40,244 nucleotides of DNA from Oscillospiraceae bacterium (GTDB lineage: Bacteria; Bacillota; Clostridia; Oscillospirales; Acutalibacteraceae): assembly GCA_015066525.1 (NCBI GenBank), contig SVOG01000001.1, positions 1 to 40,244 on the forward strand, read 5' to 3'. Both the position numbers and the translations under genes were made by a program. The notes below the pieces were generated by a model. That model was not told where the DNA came from and ran no database searches. It worked only from the letters and a program-made list of their open reading frames with translations. The stretch's first letter is position 1. Each line of letters starts with the position of its first letter. Below are positions 25,801 through 33,480 of this stretch, one piece after another.

Positions 25801-28689
25801 CGTGCGGGCTCCACCAAGCTGATGCAGTCGGGTGTATTCTATGACCTTCTTCCTTATAACTTTACCGTTGATAAGAGCACGGTATTTGTTCAGGGAAGAA
25901 AAGAAAAGAATACCACAAACTCCATGCACGCACATTCCTATAATAAAGAAAGCGCCAATAACAACAATTTCCCGTCAAGCCTTTATTCCGTAGAGTTCGT
26001 CGAGAACTGGGAGGGCTCGGGACGTACGATGATGATTGTCACTATCACAGGTATACCGGATAACCTGTCACCGTCTTATACCAATGCAATTAACGGTTTC
26101 AACGTTTTCTATAAGATGAAGACGACGATGTCGAATGTTATGGCAAACGGAACAACCCAGATGAACTACGTCAGCTTTACCGACACGACGGAGAATCAGA
26201 CCGTTCCCATTGCGAGGTATAACGCGCTTAATACTCTTGACCCGAAGGCAATTCCTTACTACAAGAGCATTAACGACGCTGATAAAGAGTTTACCGCATA
26301 TGCCAGCGATGCCACGCACTGTAAGATGCCTTCCCAGTATGTTACAGGCTTCAACAGTTCGGTCAAGACCGAAGGCGTCTTTATGATGGAGGATAAGACG
26401 GTTGGTCTTGCTTCTGACTATTCCTATAACGTCACGTTTACGGACGGCGAGAGCGAAGCCGAAAACGTTGTAATATATGATGTTATAGAAAATAATTATA
26501 ACGGTTCAAACTGCGAATGGAAGGGTTCCTTCGAGTCCATCAATATTTCTGCTATACAGAATATGGAGGATATCAACTCGAAGGAAGGCGCTTTGATATA
26601 CTGTGAGCCAAAGGTGTATTACCTTGTCAAAGACGGTGAGGTCACTCCCGAAGACCTTGACCTCATCAACAATCCTGCAGTCTGGAGCGCTACCGTGCCT
26701 TCCGATAAGTCAAAGATTAAGGCTGTTGCCATAGATTGCCGAACAGCTTCAAACGGCGGTAACTTTACTCTTCCTGCCAAGAAAGCGCTGTCCTTCAATG
26801 TCAGTATGCATTCGCCTGACACAAGCGAGGAGAATGACCTCATTACTTACAATGAGGCGGTTGTAAAGGCGCTGGTCGGCGGTCAGCCCAACAGCAGTAG
26901 AGCCATCACACGCTTGACGCTGCATTTCGCAGAGCCGTTAATCGGCAAGGAATCGTTCCCCGAGTCGGGTAAAGACGCCGCGCATCGCGCAGGCGCAGTA
27001 AACGGTAGTACGATTGACTACACCATCACTGTCACTAACCCCGACAGTTTTGTTCCGATTCGCAATATTGCCGTTGAGGACCTGCTTGACACGAAACTTA
27101 AGGTTAATAGTATACCCAAGGTAAGCAAGGGTGATGAGACACCTGTATCTATTAACAGCGCCGCAGGTATCACCTACAGTATCGAGCCGCAGGAGAGCGG
27201 AAGAGATAAGTTTACCGCTACCATCTCCAGACTCGATCCGGGTGAAACGATGACAATTATCGTGCCTGCTACTGTTACCGACGCTCCAAACGGCTATACG
27301 ATTGACAATACGGCTTACATCACCTCCGCAAACGGAAACAGTCTGAATATCCGGAGTGATACCACATATCACTATGTGACAAACACGCAGGCTAAAATAA
27401 AGAAGGTTGATGCAAACGGTGACGGACTGGCGGGCGCGTCGCTGCAGATACTGAGCAGTGACAAGTCCCAGGTGGTAATAGATAATATCACTTCCACTAC
27501 CGATATTGTGTCAGTCGACCTTGTACCGGGCGACTATGTCCTGCACGAAGTCAGCACTCCCAATGACGCGTACTACAAGATTGCGGCGGATATTCCGTTT
27601 TCCATAGATGTTGAGGGTATCAACAAGGTCAACAATAAGTCCGTAAGCTATGTCGAGATGGTTGACGAGCCCGCTTATCAAATTATTTTCCATGAGAATC
27701 GTCCGGACTATGACGATGAGATATTTAAGGTCTACGGTCCAGCCGATTTGGAATCGGGCAAGCTCAAACATTTCTATGATATTCCGAGCTTTGCCGGCGA
27801 TGAATATATTTTCGCAGGTTGGTATCATACGGCTGGCTATACCACCGCTGCTTCGGAATCCGAAGTGTCGATACCGGTCAACTTTGAAAGCGATACCTAT
27901 TCTGCATCGTCCGCGGAGAATCCCTCCGATTATCACCTCTATGCTAAGTGGATAAAGGTTGGTAAGATAGCATCACAGGCTACGGAGGATACCTACAACT
28001 ACGGCGACGCCGGTATTCGCGGTTTCGGTCTGGTGGGTGTTGAAATCCGCGACCCCGGAATGAATGACCCCAACTACAACACTAACGAAACCGACACAAC
28101 GCCCGGCGGACTGCGATTTATCACTTCGCTGAGTGAGTCGTTAATTTCTGCTGTTGACAGCCTATCCAGCCAAAATGTGGAATACGGCTACGTTGTAGCT
28201 ACTGAGGAGAATATTAAAAAATTCACCGCTAACTATAAAGTATCCGACCTCACTAAGTACAAACTGGAATATAACGGCAGAAACGTGAACGGTATTGACA
28301 CTACCGGTCTCAACGAAAATAACGAGAGATTTGAAACGGACGCAAACGATAATAAGGTATTAGCCCGCAAAGATCTCACCGCTGAAAACGATTATGTATA
28401 CGTAACGAATGTGAACTGTACGAAAGGTACGGGCAGCATTAAGAACGACCATCGTAATTTCAGTAATTATCGTCTTTACACGCTCATCGTAACTTATGAA
28501 GGCGATGACGCCGATAAAAAGAATCAAAAGATTGACGCAAGAGCATACATCCGCTATACCGATGCCAACGGTAAAGTTCGCGTATTCTACAATAATTATA
28601 AGAAGAATTTGTACTACGGCGGATGTCTGAGCAGCTTCAATCAGGCGAAGTCGCTGGCTCGTCCGACCGACTCCGAATGGATCGGATAA
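19888..28689 (+). CDS. Giant secreted BspA-LRR / InlB-repeat / SpaA-domain surface protein
   Basis: 2,933 residues. A signal peptide (about 1-38) leads to a BspA/DUF285-type leucine-rich region (about 160-585) with units such as LKSLDFSDWDTSKCKN. Seven InlB B-repeats (Flg_new type) follow, each with an FxGWY core near residues 749, 849, 932, 1014, 1113, 1205 and 1283. Next come about 1,000 residues of unrecognised beta-rich sequence and a DUF11-like domain (about 2348-2497, DYTITVTNPDSFVPIRNIAV). A SpaA/CnaB-like domain (about 2500-2584, KIKKVDANGDGLAGASLQI with YVLHEVSTP) may form an internal Lys-Asn/Asp isopeptide. An eighth InlB repeat (about 2644) and a C-terminal domain (2691-2933, GLRFITSLSESL, RVFYNN) end the chain. 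No LPXTG motif and no C-terminal membrane span are present, so anchoring is unclear. Adhesion is the usual inference for such proteins. Confidence 0.85.
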   Translation: MFNKRFMKKTTKGFVAGLLVFTIILTALFPLSIMASFANSGLLGAQGGEEAATGDQIYAFLNYIDMSKTSDKEQYNLELVFKSENVKDDNYYKGPYTNFADIEYVTTTYTFDSTGRPSKKWNYSQWDANDATKMPAANRLPWANDSDRGNYIRKVTFKDKIAPKSIAGWFYNCRYLCKFVNFENLDVSRCENMAFAFWSMNTGAYWNNIMDGTENLKNQFLKSLDFSDWDTSKCKNFDCFLYSNQLQTLDISNMTFEGLNDNIVTVGGYGTTVYDANGKRTSGYPAYTGAIKSVSCLVYNCTGLQTIKLDGMDLDDIEFLGSFICNSGLAKIDLSTIQNDPLHITSAENMFSNNKNLTEIIFGEEGNQFEIGTEPMYLGYPRNGGIDPFRPNDVNSSGAYFENGYKSNAVWLGNFLSGCSSLETVDLQYLCINGFGTNYPDNSPSYGSKGYERDNANLGKGLRYQMNSFFANCTSLERIDNLKNLGFMSNYSGAWPTRMMFQNCEKLTEIDLSTYWANLGGPLQFQNCRSLKKLNLSNMGRALINDNFWYTSTYDIMSKGFQSYYDTDKTKPNVFEGCTELSEVTLSPYYYGAVPHANPSATDTARPALSADATLTYTPSGYKAIKKDIPPVDPDALWIKIKDPAEDAFQLDSLKGYYYLPGRTNTDRNTALESNTLYPVNGDPLTTLELFGDYKPHYAGTWVRASKIALSAKGATPDIQTVDGAVGMSVNYNPENIQDPVRPGYEFLGWYATDENGAEKKLDEQLAANKDDNPDNDEVFAAWSYKAKWAEHKYNLVLNGNSGTTTVRNEQTGEDETVSSFTAKENLLYSEYVELHNTMFTRPGYVLSGWNTRPNGQGDEYSANESVARLTATDGATVTLYAQWHQPDLILHFDANYDGAPSMQDKHYTLVTGETTYYGDLAEATRNGYTFGGWYTAADGGTKIGPNTEVDPQYETLYAHWYENPVITFDANGGYYETNNPDDKSKRTDIRYYKYNQNYGVLPTPINDSAVLKGWYTKNGNGGDWGNEITSAAENGGTELASASDKKATETKTYYARWGYQPEFETNGGVYKTFGNYPIQDSNQYVIASAAYAQSHSEIPTLPTFTDETGFLGWYFNGTNITKYLKTNDTYTIDMSGSKTVEALWDIKSVYEVTLHPDGGSLPTTYLGNKQGVDYYRIKVYAGKTIEELPVPTKAVGSTAYEFLGWYTKDGTGGDWGEKKDYTFVPDGNCDLYARWAAKDVAIHFDAGEGALYLPSDATMTVSSGSCVRYLPGANRSGGYIFGGWYSNLSDESTKLTRTTPITSDTTYYAKWISTESTYTQADDNLYKYTVKWDTSSNEYATSIGDDLVIAPSNGNAVLSATVYIRFAFDKVEAVKDNKNLELPVGSVQIKVPKYIFETKDGVKVGSNNISNGLDKVDTANCHFIYDDSDPEYYIITNNETLDKDANFNDQVFQIDYKLDPSDLRKINGGYTDENGYYAGDYFTNTFPVTIQVDRNKDGDLTDSLDTDALKNLNLEVHTGVNASTSKTRSTVFFEWQDSWGAAPQDANQYFYVVWDLNATFDSRNSQQFKFSWSEDTVHDGSVVLMQYGSGYSPTNFTDPGTYHTTVVTKHPRKTSDSGWKTVYNEAVLNVETISGYKQQYRVSREDGVYLIPSGPGRLFEKQIYGYSEGADRIKSGGTELILNRSGVDNLKYEIEYQEYANSDENKTWYPTSKTYSVAERDIQITDGAKGHGDVVMSSVSGNDRYNWDCSSNVALSDADYSFTALDVYLTEYDAIQVNGDWSEPYTHSAIRDYGDVEIWIRGENDNNFRLFRTLTAADFHEPVDADNEKTEYGAALASDITLPERTAGYKIVHKSGFYTTKMYVCPTLFLRSTNKVYSFVQDNMLKNVNTLIKNNAVLSVDGEEAVDSKRADQSGAQICSYELKTDESYLYVSKKCAEDKKDSAGNDYYSVDSQAGTQEFPVLISAWGINRAGSTKLMQSGVFYDLLPYNFTVDKSTVFVQGRKEKNTTNSMHAHSYNKESANNNNFPSSLYSVEFVENWEGSGRTMMIVTITGIPDNLSPSYTNAINGFNVFYKMKTTMSNVMANGTTQMNYVSFTDTTENQTVPIARYNALNTLDPKAIPYYKSINDADKEFTAYASDATHCKMPSQYVTGFNSSVKTEGVFMMEDKTVGLASDYSYNVTFTDGESEAENVVIYDVIENNYNGSNCEWKGSFESINISAIQNMEDINSKEGALIYCEPKVYYLVKDGEVTPEDLDLINNPAVWSATVPSDKSKIKAVAIDCRTASNGGNFTLPAKKALSFNVSMHSPDTSEENDLITYNEAVVKALVGGQPNSSRAITRLTLHFAEPLIGKESFPESGKDAAHRAGAVNGSTIDYTITVTNPDSFVPIRNIAVEDLLDTKLKVNSIPKVSKGDETPVSINSAAGITYSIEPQESGRDKFTATISRLDPGETMTIIVPATVTDAPNGYTIDNTAYITSANGNSLNIRSDTTYHYVTNTQAKIKKVDANGDGLAGASLQILSSDKSQVVIDNITSTTDIVSVDLVPGDYVLHEVSTPNDAYYKIAADIPFSIDVEGINKVNNKSVSYVEMVDEPAYQIIFHENRPDYDDEIFKVYGPADLESGKLKHFYDIPSFAGDEYIFAGWYHTAGYTTAASESEVSIPVNFESDTYSASSAENPSDYHLYAKWIKVGKIASQATEDTYNYGDAGIRGFGLVGVEIRDPGMNDPNYNTNETDTTPGGLRFITSLSESLISAVDSLSSQNVEYGYVVATEENIKKFTANYKVSDLTKYKLEYNGRNVNGIDTTGLNENNERFETDANDNKVLARKDLTAENDYVYVTNVNCTKGTGSIKNDHRNFSNYRLYTLIVTYEGDDADKKNQKIDARAYIRYTDANGKVRVFYNNYKKNLYYGGCLSSFNQAKSLARPTDSEWIG

Positions 28690-28738
28690 TTTAGGTTTCA
28701 TTTAATTTTGTTTTGCCTGAGGAAATAGAGGTTTTGTA

Positions 28739-30508
28739 ATGAAAAGATTTCTTAAAAACACAATAGCACTTTTTCTCTGTGTGTTGATGCTTTTCGGCAC
28801 GGAACTTTTCACCGTTTCGGCAAGCGCAAAAACGCTTGATGAGTATGAGCAGGGCGAACTTGTGACCTTCGGCTGGTATCCGCAGTCGAAGGTCACGGAC
28901 AGCGCCACCGTGAACACGCTGGACAGTCAGCCGTCCGCGTGGTATTCCTATGGCTACTATACCGGTACGGGCAGTTACAGTGACGGAAAAATGACGCCGT
29001 CAGCGTATATGGAATACACCGATGTATTCTACGGCGGACATAAATACCGTGGGGTGAAGTTCACGCAGTACCGTCCATACTATACGGGATTAATATCTTC
29101 CGCAAATGATAGTTTTCAGGATGAAAACGGTTACACTCCGACGGATAATACCTACTGGTTTTTGTGGGAACCGCTGCAGTGGCGTGTGCTCGATTCGACA
29201 ACGGGGTTGATGATGTGTGAGACAATCATCGACAGCCAGCCGTACAATAATTATGTTCTGTGCTCCGGTAAAGATGCTTACGGAAAAGACGCTTACTGGG
29301 GCGATGCGGGCAAGACGCACTATGCGAACAATTATGCCGAAAGCGCTCTTCGGAAATGGCTGAATGACGACTTCTATAACAGCGCATTTTCTTCTGCTCA
29401 GCAGGACATTATCGTTTTAACCGCACTGAATAACAGCGCGTACAGCACGTCCTATTCCGCATACGATAGTGCCTCAACAACCGACAACGTCTTTCTGTTA
29501 TCCTACAGCGATATGATGAATATGGCATACGGATTTGACGCTGAAAGGTATTCCTATGATCTTGCGCGTCAGGCAAAGGGCAGCGACTACGCCAAGTGTC
29601 AGGGATTATACGTCGACACGTCTAACGAATACTCCCGTTGGTGGCTGCGCTCGGCAGGTTATTATTCCGACCTTGCGTGCAGTGTTGAATACGATGGCTG
29701 GGTCAGCGATGAATACTATGGTGCCAGCAATACGAACTACGGTGTTCGTCCCGCTATTAAACTGAATCTGACATCCGAGATTATTCAGTCCGACGTCAGC
29801 GAAACTGACCGTGACGCACCGCATAACCATCGTTATACTCAGTCCGTTACCGCTGCCACCGCCACCAAGTGCGGCTACACCACCCATACCTGTTCGCGTT
29901 GCGGCAATCGTTTTATTGACTCTTATACCGCTCCCACCGGAAAACTCGGCGGCTTTAAGTGCAAAGCGAGAACTGCAAATTCCGAAACCATTATTTGGAA
30001 TAAGGTGAGCACGGCTACCGGCTATCAGGTGCAGATTTCCACTAAGGATGGAAAGAAATGGGACAAAACTCTCACGATTCAGTCGCCTAAGACTGTTACG
30101 GCTGCCTTCAAGAGCCTTGCAGCAGGCAATGCCTATCAGTTCCGCGCACGCTTCTATATTAAAGCGGAGGACGGAAAAAACTATTACAGTCCGTGGAGCC
30201 AGACGCTTCATTCACCGACGTTACCGAGCGGCACAACATTTACCAAAGTTAAACCTGCCAAAAAGGCATTCACCGCACAGTGGAAGCAGAACAAGGCGGC
30301 TGACGGCTACCAGATTCAGTATTCCACCGGCAGCAAATTCCCCAAGCCTAAGACCGTGACTTTAAAGAATCATAAAACGTTAAAAACTACAGTCAAGAAG
30401 TTAAAAGCAGGTAAGCGTTATTATGTACGCATCAGGACCTATAAGACCATCGGAAATGTGAAGTATTACTCTGCTTGGAGCAAGACTTATAAGGTGAAAA
30501 CAAAGTAA
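28739..30508 (+). CDS. Secreted DUF6273-type protein with fibronectin-like C-terminal repeats
   Basis: 589 residues. Signal peptide 1-31 (ends VSASAKT). Residues about 35-350 match DUF6273-like domains: LVTFGWYPQSKV, WEPLQWRVLDS, ALRKWLNDDFYNSAFS, VFLLSYSDM and WWLRSAG with GVRPAIKLN. This pattern is distantly like the C-type-lectin/FGE fold, though I see no catalytic cysteine pair. A short metal-binding-like piece follows (HNHRYTQSV then CGYTTHTCSRCGNRF). Two fibronectin III-like repeats end the protein (GYQVQISTKDGKKW and GYQIQYSTGSKFPKPKT, each closing with Y-SPWS or YYSAWS). No sorting signal is present. It lies 49 bp after the giant gene behind GAGG and is probably co-transcribed with it. 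Confidence 0.82.
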   Translation: MKRFLKNTIALFLCVLMLFGTELFTVSASAKTLDEYEQGELVTFGWYPQSKVTDSATVNTLDSQPSAWYSYGYYTGTGSYSDGKMTPSAYMEYTDVFYGGHKYRGVKFTQYRPYYTGLISSANDSFQDENGYTPTDNTYWFLWEPLQWRVLDSTTGLMMCETIIDSQPYNNYVLCSGKDAYGKDAYWGDAGKTHYANNYAESALRKWLNDDFYNSAFSSAQQDIIVLTALNNSAYSTSYSAYDSASTTDNVFLLSYSDMMNMAYGFDAERYSYDLARQAKGSDYAKCQGLYVDTSNEYSRWWLRSAGYYSDLACSVEYDGWVSDEYYGASNTNYGVRPAIKLNLTSEIIQSDVSETDRDAPHNHRYTQSVTAATATKCGYTTHTCSRCGNRFIDSYTAPTGKLGGFKCKARTANSETIIWNKVSTATGYQVQISTKDGKKWDKTLTIQSPKTVTAAFKSLAAGNAYQFRARFYIKAEDGKNYYSPWSQTLHSPTLPSGTTFTKVKPAKKAFTAQWKQNKAADGYQIQYSTGSKFPKPKTVTLKNHKTLKTTVKKLKAGKRYYVRIRTYKTIGNVKYYSAWSKTYKVKTK

Positions 30509-30542
30509 ACAGTTTTTTATCAGATGTGTATCCAAAAAAGTA

Positions 30543-30571
30543 TTGACACTTTGAATGCCCTCTGATATAAT
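30543..30571 (+). promoter_or_regulatory. Perfect consensus sigma-A promoter (TTGACA-17-TGATATAAT)
   Basis: TTGACA (30543-30548) and TATAAT (30566-30571) are both perfect, the spacer is the ideal 17 bp, and TGA precedes the -10. It drives the short peptide gene at 30631. Confidence 0.9.
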
Positions 30572-30630
30572 TAAAATGCATTTTTGTGTATCTTCTGATT
30601 CACAGCGAAAACGGAATGGGGTGATTAACT

Positions 30631-30789
30631 TTGCAGAAGTATATTGAACCCGAATTTAATATCGTCAAGGTTAATGCGCCCGATGTCATTTGTACTTCTA
30701 TCGGTCCGAGCGACTCCATTTCCGAGAAGGACAATGCTTACGTTGCAATAGGTAAACTGCTTGGCGGCGGTTTCTTTATTGAAATCTGA
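30631..30789 (+). CDS. Short 52-residue peptide, TTG start
   Basis: A small open frame beginning TTG (30631), preceded by GGGGTGAT (30618-30625). An in-frame TGA at 30622 excludes an upstream start. The product begins (M)QKYIEPEFNIVKVNAPDVI and ends GKLLGGGFFIEI. The KYxxPEfxivk opening is like that of many short clostridial peptides of unknown role, some of which are suspected secreted or modified peptides. No maturation enzyme is adjacent. The gene sits alone between a perfect promoter and a terminator, giving a transcript of about 290 nt. It is easily missed because of its size and start codon. A non-coding RNA role for the transcript is an alternative. Confidence 0.65.
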   Translation: MQKYIEPEFNIVKVNAPDVICTSIGPSDSISEKDNAYVAIGKLLGGGFFIEI

Positions 30790-30834
30790 CCGCGCAAGTA
30801 CCTATAGACAGAAAACAGAAAATCGCATTTATTT

Positions 30835-30867
30835 ACGGTCGGTCCGTTTTGGTCCGACCGTTTTATT
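30835..30867 (+). terminator. Terminator after the short peptide gene
   Basis: ACGGTCGG (30835-30842) and CCGACCGT (30854-30861) form an 8-bp stem followed by TTTTATT. The sequence is nearly the same as the terminator after tRNA-Leu. Confidence 0.75.
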
Positions 30868-30903
30868 ATGTGCCGATAATGAAATTATCCCTGACTGTTT
30901 TTC

Positions 30904-30931
30904 TTGACAGCGGGATATTATTTGTTATAAT
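30904..30931 (+). promoter_or_regulatory. Consensus extended -10 promoter for the hydrolase-galactosidase-GTPase genes
   Basis: TTGACA (30904-30909), 16-bp spacer, TATAAT (30926-30931) preceded by TGT. The three genes that follow are nearly contiguous. Confidence 0.8.
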
Positions 30932-30960
30932 TTTATTATTGATAAGAAAAGGATGATGGG

Positions 30961-31626
30961 ATGGATATTCAGTTGCATTTTGTTGAGAAAGGCGGGGGAT
31001 ACCCGCTCATATTGCTTCACGGAAACGGTGAGGACCACAGCATTTTTGCAGCGCAGTTTGATGCTTTTGCGCCCTATTTCCATATCTATGCACCCGATAC
31101 GCGCGGACACGGTAAAACGCCGCGCGGCACAGCGGATTTCACTATCAGTCAGTTTGTGGATGACCTGCTGCACTTTATGGATGCACGGGGGATTGACAAG
31201 GCGCATATTCTCGGCTTTTCGGACGGGGCGAATATCGCAATGGAATTTGCAGTGAAATACCCCGATAGAGTGGATAAACTCGTACTCAACAGCGGCAATT
31301 TCACCGTAGACGGACTGAAAGCAGCCTTTTTAATCCCATGTCGTATCCAACGCGCCATTGCCGCACGAAAAGGGGATACGCAAAAGGTCGAGCTGCTCGA
31401 CTTAATGCTCTGTGACCTCGGCGTAAACGCGCTCGATTTGACGAAAATAAAATCTCCGACGCTCGTCATCGCCGGCACACGCGATTTAATCAAGCGCCGT
31501 CATACCGAATTGATTGCGAAATGTATTGCGCAATCCGAACTCGCGTTTGTGCGCGGTAACCACGCGGTGCTGCGTTTGAATCCGGCACCTTTTAATCGGA
31601 TAGTTCTTGATTTTTTGAGGAAATAA
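30961..31626 (+). CDS. Alpha/beta hydrolase
   Basis: 221 residues of the alpha/beta-hydrolase fold. LILLHGNGEDHSIF supplies the oxyanion-hole loop. The catalytic triad candidates are Ser87 in GFSDGAN, Asp175 in AGTRDLI and His201 in GNHAVL. The lid region is short (about residues 113-150), suggesting a small or exposed substrate, for example an ester. A frame starting at 30953 in another phase is less likely, since the AAGGATGATGGG site fits ATG 30961. The gene ends one base before the alpha-galactosidase, so the two are co-transcribed. The substrate is not known. Confidence 0.85.
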   Translation: MDIQLHFVEKGGGYPLILLHGNGEDHSIFAAQFDAFAPYFHIYAPDTRGHGKTPRGTADFTISQFVDDLLHFMDARGIDKAHILGFSDGANIAMEFAVKYPDRVDKLVLNSGNFTVDGLKAAFLIPCRIQRAIAARKGDTQKVELLDLMLCDLGVNALDLTKIKSPTLVIAGTRDLIKRRHTELIAKCIAQSELAFVRGNHAVLRLNPAPFNRIVLDFLRK

Positions 31627-31627
31627 G

Positions 31628-33466
31628 ATGGAGTTTTACACAGAATGGCGCCTTCTCGGTGACGCATATAGTGGTAATTTTACAAATGGTTTTTCGCTCT
31701 CGGGCAGCGAGTCGGTCGACGGTATGAAAGAAACCGAGCGCAATGCGGACGTGACGGTGTACCGCGGTAAGCACGGTCACACCGTGAAATGCTGTCACGA
31801 AGCGCACGGGAACGTAACTTTCCTAAGGAGCGTCTTTGAAAACACGACGAACGAGACCGCACGTCTCGAACTGCTTTCGTCCTTTGCAATCAGGGGCATT
31901 CACGCGGACAGAATCCACCGCGCAACCTCGTTCTGGAGCGCTGAGGGCAAGCTTCTTTCCCAAAATTTAACCGACCTCAATATGGAGCCTTCTTGGGCGC
32001 ACCACGGTATACGCATTGAAAAATTCGGACAGGTAGGCTCGATGCCCGTGCGCAAGTGGTTTCCGTTCCTTGTGCTCGAGGACAGTGAGAGGGCGCAGTT
32101 TCTCGGCGTGCAGCTCTATTGCGGCTCGAGCTGGCAGATGGAGATTATGCAAAAAGAGGACACTGTTTATATCCAGGGTGGCATCGCCGACCGCGATTTC
32201 GGACAGTGGTTTAAGGATATTGCGCCCGGCGCGTCATTCGAAACGCCGAAGGCGGCGGTTGCCGTCGGAAATTCGATTTATGAAGTCTGCGATAAACTTG
32301 TGAAGGCACAGCAGCCGCGCATTGCGCCCGCTGACCGCGACCTTCCGATTATTTTTAATGAATACTGCACGACCTGGGGTAACCCGACGCTTGACAACCT
32401 GCGGCGCACGGCTGAGAGGCTGCAAGGTGCGGGCGTGAAATATCTCGTCATCGACAGCGGTTGGTATAAGAAACCGAGCGAGGACTGGTTCAGTATGACG
32501 GGCGACTGGGTGGTAGAAAAATCCCTTTTTCCGAACGGGATTAAGGAGGCGGCGGATATCATTCGCTCCCACGGTCTCATCCCCGGTATCTGGTTTGAGT
32601 TTGAATGCCTTGGCGACAAAACCAAGGGTTATTACAATACCGAGCACCTGCTGACACGCGACGGCTACCCCGTCACCGTGGGCGGCAGACGCTTCTGGGA
32701 TATGCGCCGTGAGTGGGTGAGGGACTACCTTGATGAAAAGGTCATCGCGCTCCTTAAAAACGCAGGTTTCGGCTATATTAAGATTGATTATAACGAGAAT
32801 ATCGGCGCAGGTGTCGACGGTGCCGAAAGCTACGGCGAAGGACTGCGACAGACGGTCGAGGCGAGCCGTCGGTATTTTGAACGCCTCAGCGAGAAACTGC
32901 CCGACCTTGTGATTGAAAACTGTTCGAGCGGCGGGCACCGTCTTGAGCCGTCTTTTATGGAAACGACGTCGATGGCGAGCTTTTCCGATGCGCACGAGAC
33001 AAACAGTATTCCGCTGATTGCGGCGAATCTCCACCGTCTGATTCAGCCGCGTCAGAGTCAGATTTGGGCGGTGCTTAGAGCGAATGCCGATGCACATAGA
33101 ATCAACTTTTTGCTCTGCGCTTCCTTCCTCGGAAGGCTCTGTCTCTCGGGCGAGATATTCGACCTTACCGTGAATCAGTGGCAGCAGGCAACCGACGCTA
33201 TCGCCTTTTACGGTAAGATGAAACATATTATCAAAGACGGCATCACAACCGCTATTGTTGCAAGTCCTGCGGACTATTCCAATCCGGCGGGATATCAGAT
33301 TGTCAAGCGTGAACTTGGCGACGAGGCGCTCCTCATTGTCCATACCTTTCAAAACGGCGCCAATCCGCCCGTTGATGCTTACCTTGATGGTTGTACCGTT
33401 CTCGATACCTTCGGCTCCGACCTTGACGGCGATTTCAGGGGAAGGGCGTATTTACTTCAGAAATAA
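31628..33466 (+). CDS. GH36-type alpha-galactosidase (clan GH-D)
   Basis: 612 residues without a signal peptide, so intracellular. It hydrolyses terminal alpha-galactosides such as those of the raffinose family. The N-terminal beta-sandwich (1-230) leads into the TIM barrel: FNEYCTTWGNPT, YLVIDSGWY, PGIWFEFE, then GYIKIDYNEN with nucleophile candidate Asp387, and ENCSSGGHRLEPSFM followed by FSDAHETNS with acid/base candidate Asp454. It is somewhat shorter than classic GH36 (about 720), matching shorter clostridial forms, and the exact sugar specificity is uncertain. GAGGAAATAAG precedes the ATG. It is followed 14 bp later by the GTPase-NYN gene. No sugar transporter is adjacent. Confidence 0.88.
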   Translation: MEFYTEWRLLGDAYSGNFTNGFSLSGSESVDGMKETERNADVTVYRGKHGHTVKCCHEAHGNVTFLRSVFENTTNETARLELLSSFAIRGIHADRIHRATSFWSAEGKLLSQNLTDLNMEPSWAHHGIRIEKFGQVGSMPVRKWFPFLVLEDSERAQFLGVQLYCGSSWQMEIMQKEDTVYIQGGIADRDFGQWFKDIAPGASFETPKAAVAVGNSIYEVCDKLVKAQQPRIAPADRDLPIIFNEYCTTWGNPTLDNLRRTAERLQGAGVKYLVIDSGWYKKPSEDWFSMTGDWVVEKSLFPNGIKEAADIIRSHGLIPGIWFEFECLGDKTKGYYNTEHLLTRDGYPVTVGGRRFWDMRREWVRDYLDEKVIALLKNAGFGYIKIDYNENIGAGVDGAESYGEGLRQTVEASRRYFERLSEKLPDLVIENCSSGGHRLEPSFMETTSMASFSDAHETNSIPLIAANLHRLIQPRQSQIWAVLRANADAHRINFLLCASFLGRLCLSGEIFDLTVNQWQQATDAIAFYGKMKHIIKDGITTAIVASPADYSNPAGYQIVKRELGDEALLIVHTFQNGANPPVDAYLDGCTVLDTFGSDLDGDFRGRAYLLQK

Positions 33467-33480
33467 AGTGTGGTGAAAGC

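Noticed and set aside
32234-33352. Antisense frame of 372 codons opposite the alpha-galactosidase
   Set aside because: Shadow of a certain GH36 gene; the composition is not protein-like.
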